From contig SMWH01000020.1 in NCBI GenBank assembly GCA_004357005.1, forward strand, positions 1-8,889: DNA of 8,889 nucleotides. Direction: 5' to 3'. How positions within the stretch are numbered: position 1 is the stretch's first letter; each line of letters begins with the position of its first letter. The notes under the pieces were generated by a model that was given only the letters and a program-made list of their open reading frames with translations, was not told where the DNA came from and ran no database searches. Position numbers and translations under genes: made by a program. Positions 5,171-8,889 of the stretch are shown here, piece after piece. The stretch comes from Gammaproteobacteria bacterium. Its GTDB lineage: Bacteria; Pseudomonadota; Gammaproteobacteria; SMWH01.

Positions 5171-6975
5171 ACCAGACCGCCGGAATCAACGATTTTGTCA
5201 TCAAGATCGCGAACGTGAACGGCACAGGCTCCGCCAGCGCCAACGCGTTGGTCATGAAGACCGTGTTCCGGATGGGCGTCCCGGTCGCCGGCAAGAACTT
5301 CTTCCCGTCGAACATCCAGGGGCTTCCCACCTGGTATGAAATTCGCGTGAGCAAGGACGGTTATATCGCCCGCTCGGGCCGCGTGGATCTGATGGTGGCC
5401 ATGAATGCGGAAACCTATGACCAGGACCGCGACGAGGTCAGTGCTGGCGGATACCTGCTGTACGATTCCACCTGGCCCCGGGTCAGGCGGCTGGAGCGTG
5501 AAGACATCACGGTGCTCGGCGTGCCGCTGTCGAAAATATCCAATGAGAATTTTGAGGGAGCGCGCATCCGGATTCTGTTGAAGAACGTCATCTACGTGGG
5601 GGCGTTGGCAGCTCTGCTCGATATGGATCTCAAGGTGATCGAGCAGTTGCTCAAGGACACCTTTGCATCCAAGGAGAAACTCGTTGCCTCCAATTTGAAG
5701 GCTATTCATCTGGGCTATGACTACGCGAAAGAACATTTCGAATGCCCGTTGCCCATCCGTGTTGAAGCCATGGACAAGACCCGCGACTGCATGATGATCG
5801 AAGGCAATGCGGCCGCCGCCCTGGGTTGTCTGTATGCCGGCGCCACCTTTGGCGCGTGGTACCCCATCACACCTTCCACATCGTTGATGGATGCTTTTGC
5901 CGCCTATTGCAAACGTTACCGTCGCGATGAAGAAGGCAAGAACCTGTATTGCATCGTGCAGGCCGAGGATGAACTGGCGGCCATTGGCATGGTGCTGGGG
6001 GCGAGCTGGAACGGCGCGCGCGCCTTTACGCCCACCAGTGGTCCGGGTATTTCGCTGATGAGTGAGTTCCTGGGCTATGCCTACTATGCCGAGGTGCCGG
6101 CGGTGTTGTTCGATGTTCAACGCGTCGGCCCATCTACCGGCATGCCCACACGCACGCAACAGGCAGATTTGTTGCTGGCGGCTTATGCTTCGCATGGCGA
6201 CACGCGGCATGTATTGTTGTTCCCCAGCAATCCGGAGGACTGTTTCTATCACGCCGTGAAGGCTTTCGATCTGGCGGAGCGTTTGCAGACCCCGGTGCTG
6301 GTGATGAGCGATCTGGACATTGGCATGAACGACTGGATGTGTCCGCGGCTGGAGTGGGACGACAGCTATGAGGGTGACCGGGGCAAGGTGCTGCACGCCG
6401 AGGATCTGGAAAAGATGGACAAGTTCCATCGCTACCTGGACTCCGACGGGGACGGCATCCCCTACCGAACGCTGCCTGGGGAGCATCCCAAGGGTGCGTA
6501 TTTCACCCGCGGATCGGGGCACAACAAATATGGCGCCTATACCGAGGACCCGGACGAGTACCGGGATGTCATGGAGCGTCTGCTGGTAAAATGGGACACG
6601 GCAAAATCCCTGGTCCCCGAGCCAACGGTGATTGCGAAGCGTGGCGCCACTTCGGGCATCCTGGCCATAGGCAGCAGCGACGCTGCGGTGCGGGAAGCGC
6701 TCGACGGGCTGCACGCTCAGGGACTGCCGCTGGACTACATGTGCATCAAGGCCTTTCCCTTCAACGAGCAGGTCCAGGAGTTTCTCGACAAACACGAGCG
6801 GATTTTTGTGGTCGAACAGAACAGGGACGCGCAATTGAAATCCATGCTCGTGCTGGAAATGGACGTGTCCAAGCGTAAGCTGATCTCGGTGCTGCACTAC
6901 GATGGCTTCCCGATCGGGTCCAACCATGTACTGGATGGGATCATGAGCGTACAGGAACAGGGTTCCGCTGCCTGA
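5167..6975 (+). CDS. korA: 2-oxoacid (probably 2-oxoglutarate):acceptor oxidoreductase, fused gamma-alpha subunit
   Basis: The product is 602 aa. The first ~190 residues form the gamma (POR) domain, with IANVNGTGSASANALV at about 14-29 and KNFFPSNIQGLPTWYEIRVS at 43-62. The alpha part follows: YPITPSTSLMD at 232-242, QAEDELAAIGMVLGAS at 265-280, TSGPGISLMSE at 290-300, and RVGPSTGMPTRTQQADL at 319-335, the conserved GPSTG loop near the TPP pyrimidine and CoA. The C-terminal domain carries VEQNRDAQL at 549-557.

With the beta subunit it forms the TPP site that interconverts a 2-oxoacid, CoA, acyl-CoA and CO2. The subfamily with fused gamma-alpha and YPITPS is mostly 2-oxoglutarate-specific, but pyruvate or branched-chain acids cannot be excluded by eye. 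No cysteine cluster is visible here, so clusters sit in the beta and flavin subunits. The ATG overlaps the preceding stop. Confidence 0.93.
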   Translation: MNQTAGINDFVIKIANVNGTGSASANALVMKTVFRMGVPVAGKNFFPSNIQGLPTWYEIRVSKDGYIARSGRVDLMVAMNAETYDQDRDEVSAGGYLLYDSTWPRVRRLEREDITVLGVPLSKISNENFEGARIRILLKNVIYVGALAALLDMDLKVIEQLLKDTFASKEKLVASNLKAIHLGYDYAKEHFECPLPIRVEAMDKTRDCMMIEGNAAAALGCLYAGATFGAWYPITPSTSLMDAFAAYCKRYRRDEEGKNLYCIVQAEDELAAIGMVLGASWNGARAFTPTSGPGISLMSEFLGYAYYAEVPAVLFDVQRVGPSTGMPTRTQQADLLLAAYASHGDTRHVLLFPSNPEDCFYHAVKAFDLAERLQTPVLVMSDLDIGMNDWMCPRLEWDDSYEGDRGKVLHAEDLEKMDKFHRYLDSDGDGIPYRTLPGEHPKGAYFTRGSGHNKYGAYTEDPDEYRDVMERLLVKWDTAKSLVPEPTVIAKRGATSGILAIGSSDAAVREALDGLHAQGLPLDYMCIKAFPFNEQVQEFLDKHERIFVVEQNRDAQLKSMLVLEMDVSKRKLISVLHYDGFPIGSNHVLDGIMSVQEQGSAA

Positions 6976-6982
6976 AGACAAC

Positions 6983-6987
6983 GAGGA
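6983..6987 (+). promoter_or_regulatory. Ribosome binding site for the beta subunit
   Basis: GAGGA lies 6 nt before the GTG at 6994 and is the best Shine-Dalgarno in the operon. It fixes the GTG as the start. The same site also lies 4 nt before an out-of-frame ATG (6992-6994) that is followed at once by TGA, an ATG-stop pair overlapping the GTG. Confidence 0.7.
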
Positions 6988-6993
6988 ATCGAT

Positions 6994-8049
6994 GTGACTT
7001 ATATTCGCAAGCCAAAAGTCGAATACGCCGGACAGCGCAAGAATGAGTTGGGACTCAATCTGCGCGACTACGAAGGCGGACTGTCGACGCTTTGCGCGGG
7101 CTGTGGGCACGACTCCATCACCGCGGCCATCGTGCAGGCCTTTTTCGAGCTCAACATACCTCCATACCGGGCGGCGAAGCTCAGCGGTATCGGTTGCTCA
7201 TCCAAGACCCCGGCTTATTTCCTGAGCCCTTCCCACGGTTTCAACGCGGTCCATGGGCGCATGCCCGCCATCGCCACGGGCGCCAGCGCGGTCAACCCGC
7301 TACTGCACTACATCGGCGTATCGGGAGACGGTGATTCCCTGTCCATCGGGCTCGGTCAGTTTGCTCATGCGATTCGGCGCAACCTCAATGTGGTGTACAT
7401 CATCGAGAACAACGGCGTCTACGGATTAACCAAGGGGCAGTTCTCCGCGTCCGCCGATATAGGCAGCAAGGCCAAAAAGGGCGAAGAGAACCGCCAGGCG
7501 CCGATCGATCCGGTGATTTTGGCGCTGGGGATGGGCGCGTCCTTTGTCGCACGAGGTTTTTCCGGCGACAAGGGACAACTGGTGCCCCTGCTCAAAGCCG
7601 CCCTGGGCCACAAGGGTTTCGCGCTGCTGGATATCGTTTCACCCTGCGTGACCTTCAACGACCACGAAGGCTCCACCAAGAGCTATGCCTACACCCGGGA
7701 AAACTTCCAGGAAGCCACTCATATGGATTTCGTCCCGCCTGCGCAGACGATTACGGTTGAACAGAAAAGCGGGGAGGTTGTTTCTGTGCGCCTGCATGAC
7801 GGCAGTCATATCCTGTTGCGCAAGGTAGCGGAGGAGTACGACCCCAAGGACCGGGGAGATGCCATCTCCTATCTGCAACATCACCACGAACAAGGTGAAG
7901 TGGTCACGGGCCTGCTGTATATGGACGTCAGTGCCAAGGACATGAACGCGGTCATGAACCTCGCGGAAACGCCGCTCAGCCAGGTTGCCTGGAAAGACCT
8001 GTCGCCGGGCAGCAAGATCCTCGACGAAATTTTCGAAGCCAACCGTTGA
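6994..8049 (+). CDS. korB: 2-oxoacid (probably 2-oxoglutarate):acceptor oxidoreductase, beta subunit
   Basis: The product is 351 aa and binds thiamine diphosphate and one [4Fe-4S] cluster. The four cluster cysteines are in the expected places: C34 and C37 (LCAGCGHDSI), C68 (SGIGCSSKTP) and C218 (SPCVTFNDHEG). The TPP/Mg motif is SGDGDSLSIG at 110-119, closing with ENNGVYGLTKGQ at 138-149; GLTKGQ is typical of the KGOR-type beta subunit. Residues after about 250 form the usual C-terminal extension. Together with the gamma-alpha subunit it catalyses oxidative decarboxylation of a 2-oxoacid with CoA or the reverse carboxylation. The start is the GTG at 6994, supported by a good ribosome binding site; the first ATG-coded Met is internal. 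It sits 18 bp after the alpha subunit and 4 bp before the secreted protein, so all are probably one transcript. Confidence 0.95.
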   Translation: MTYIRKPKVEYAGQRKNELGLNLRDYEGGLSTLCAGCGHDSITAAIVQAFFELNIPPYRAAKLSGIGCSSKTPAYFLSPSHGFNAVHGRMPAIATGASAVNPLLHYIGVSGDGDSLSIGLGQFAHAIRRNLNVVYIIENNGVYGLTKGQFSASADIGSKAKKGEENRQAPIDPVILALGMGASFVARGFSGDKGQLVPLLKAALGHKGFALLDIVSPCVTFNDHEGSTKSYAYTRENFQEATHMDFVPPAQTITVEQKSGEVVSVRLHDGSHILLRKVAEEYDPKDRGDAISYLQHHHEQGEVVTGLLYMDVSAKDMNAVMNLAETPLSQVAWKDLSPGSKILDEIFEANR

Positions 8050-8053
8050 ACCC

Positions 8054-8773
8054 ATGGCGGCCGACCGCCGGATCCCTGTTTTTTTGTTGCTGCTGATCGC
8101 GGCAGCGCCCCTGCGAGCAGAGGTGCTCGAAGGCCTGTATGTGTTCAGCGAACAGGGCAGCGAGTTTTCTCCATGCGGCGAGGGACGGTTTCTCCACGTC
8201 ACCGGCGAGGCAGAGCTTATGGGGCAACTCCGGTCTGCCTACAAACGAGTGACCGCAAGGCCCCATGAATCAGTCTATGTCTGGCTGGACGGCAAGAGCG
8301 AAAGAGCGGGCAAGGAGGTGCCTGTTGATTACGACGGAAGCTTTCGGGTGAAAGCCTTGCGGTTGTTGCGTCGGCGCATCCCCGCAGATTGCATTCTTCC
8401 CGTGGACCCCAATGCCGACGATCTCGATTACCTGTTCGGAATGATCGAACGGACGCCCGGCGAATCCGGTCTGTTCGAAAGCGAACCTTTGCATGGGAGG
8501 TTGCGCGCGTTGCTCGGGAATGATTACTCGATACTCCTCGACAACATGGATATTCAGGGACCCCTGTCCCGTGCCGGAGGGTTGGTCTATGCCGAAGGCA
8601 CGGGAACCGGGTCTGGCGAGGCGGCGGTTCTCATGGCGGCGCCGAAACTGGACCGGCTGGTGGTGATCCTCATCACCGGAGGTTCCATGAAAGAATATGC
8701 AGAGGACGACGAGTCCCTTCCGCCACCGCCGGAAGTTCGCCGCTTTCTGGAAACAGTGTTGGGGAAGTTTTGA
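8054..8773 (+). CDS. Secreted (periplasmic) protein of unknown function
   Basis: I do not recognise a named family. The product is 239 aa. Residues 1-22 look like a Sec signal peptide: MAADRR, then a hydrophobic stretch of about 13 residues ending in PLRA, with cleavage expected before EVLEG. The mature protein has two cysteines, C41 (EFSPCGEG) and C113 (IPADCIL), which could form a disulfide. The first half (24-113) has a spacing loosely like small OB-fold, NlpE-like lipoprotein domains: Gly-Tyr, Phe-x-x-Cys-Gly, Val-x-Gly, then Tyr-Val-x-Leu-x-Gly. It lacks a lipobox, though. The second half (about 140-239) has LRALLGNDYSILLDNMDIQG at 150-169 and a Pro-rich patch near 222-227. The ATG at 8054 was chosen because the signal peptide starts there. 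It follows the beta subunit by 4 bp with no strong ribosome binding site. A role in the oxidoreductase is not shown. Confidence 0.75.
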   Translation: MAADRRIPVFLLLLIAAAPLRAEVLEGLYVFSEQGSEFSPCGEGRFLHVTGEAELMGQLRSAYKRVTARPHESVYVWLDGKSERAGKEVPVDYDGSFRVKALRLLRRRIPADCILPVDPNADDLDYLFGMIERTPGESGLFESEPLHGRLRALLGNDYSILLDNMDIQGPLSRAGGLVYAEGTGTGSGEAAVLMAAPKLDRLVVILITGGSMKEYAEDDESLPPPPEVRRFLETVLGKF

Positions 8774-8889
8774 GAATTCACTACCTGCAGCACGTGGTTT
8801 TCGAACCCCTCCGGGTTCCGGTGACGTGGATGGTCTGGCGTGGGACATCGTTGCCAGCGTCATGGACTTCAAACCGGGCCACAACATCG
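8770..8889 (+). CDS. Probable class I glutamine amidotransferase-like protein, N-terminus only (partial, right edge)
   Basis: A TTG at 8770 overlaps the preceding TGA by two bases and opens 40 codons to the window end. The first residues, MRIHYLQHVVFEPL, closely resemble the start of GMP-synthase-like class I glutamine amidotransferases. Further on, W and RGTSL in the same frame fall where that family has W...RGH.L. The catalytic Cys/His lie beyond the edge, so activity cannot be judged. GGGGAAG just before the TTG is a possible, close ribosome binding site. The reading is uncertain. From about 8812 another plus frame (…DGLAWDIVASVMDF…) has better-looking composition, so a frameshift or a different start is possible. 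Confidence 0.4.
   Translation, partial: MRIHYLQHVVFEPLRVPVTWMVWRGTSLPASWTSNRATTS

Noticed and set aside
6439..6459. Calcium-binding EF-hand in the gamma-alpha subunit (DSDGDGI at residues 425-431)
   Set aside because: A short DxDGDGI stretch recurs in this oxidoreductase family followed by PYRTLPG. There is no second helix-loop-helix, so it is best read as an ordinary family loop.
5149..7110. A 653-codon open frame on the minus strand across the gamma-alpha subunit gene
   Set aside because: It is antisense to a gene with clear conserved motifs, has a His/Gln/Arg-rich composition typical of shadow frames in GC-rich DNA, and shows no domain.
7985..8053. Extended N-terminus of the secreted protein from an ATG at 7985
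   Set aside because: It would overlap the beta subunit in another frame and bury the signal peptide. The ATG at 8054 places the hydrophobic stretch correctly.

Overview
The window looks like a chromosomal segment of a high-GC proteobacterium. The low-AT third codon positions, a RimJ/L-type acetyltransferase, a UspA-type stress protein and an NADP-linked 2-oxoacid oxidoreductase of the type known from anaerobic beta- and gammaproteobacteria all fit. A gamma- or betaproteobacterium with anaerobic, microaerobic or chemolithotrophic metabolism is my inference; nothing in the window fixes the species. No tRNA, rRNA, IS element, phage gene or CRISPR array was seen.

Left arm (1-2007, minus strand): a MoxR-type AAA+ ATPase gene is followed 2 bp later by a DUF58 gene. 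After a further 5 bp comes the first few codons of a third gene that runs off the left edge. This is the start of the common MoxR / DUF58 / DUF4381 / VWA (Bat-like) envelope-associated operon. A 135-bp divergent region (2008-2142) with short GC-rich repeats and a perfect 16-bp palindrome separates it from the plus-strand genes.

Middle (2143-3391, plus strand): a GNAT N-acetyltransferase, then a single-domain universal stress protein. After these comes a 93-bp spacer with a hairpin and three GGCCCCC blocks spaced 20 and 22 bp apart.

Right arm (3392-8889, plus strand): a compact unit encoding a complete three-subunit 2-oxoacid oxidoreductase. It consists of an iron-sulfur/FAD/NAD(P)H subunit (592 aa, GTG start), a fused gamma-alpha catalytic subunit (602 aa, ATGA overlap) and a TPP/[4Fe-4S] beta subunit (351 aa, GTG start). 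The sizes and domain make-up match the 2-oxoglutarate:NADP+ oxidoreductase (KGOR) described from aromatic-degrading Azoarcus/Thauera. In the proposed chemistry, beta and alpha bind TPP and CoA and interconvert a 2-oxoacid and its acyl-CoA plus CO2. Electrons pass through the iron-sulfur clusters to the FAD/NAD(P)H subunit, so the cell can couple the reaction to NADPH directly and, possibly, to ferredoxin.

Four bases after the beta subunit comes a secreted protein of unknown function. Its stop codon overlaps a TTG-initiated frame resembling the start of a class I glutamine amidotransferase, cut by the right edge. The most interesting points are the apparent self-contained NAD(P)-linked complex, a modified FAD-binding glycine loop in its flavin subunit, the ordered GC-rich block in front of it, and the coupling of a periplasmic protein to a cytoplasmic redox enzyme.
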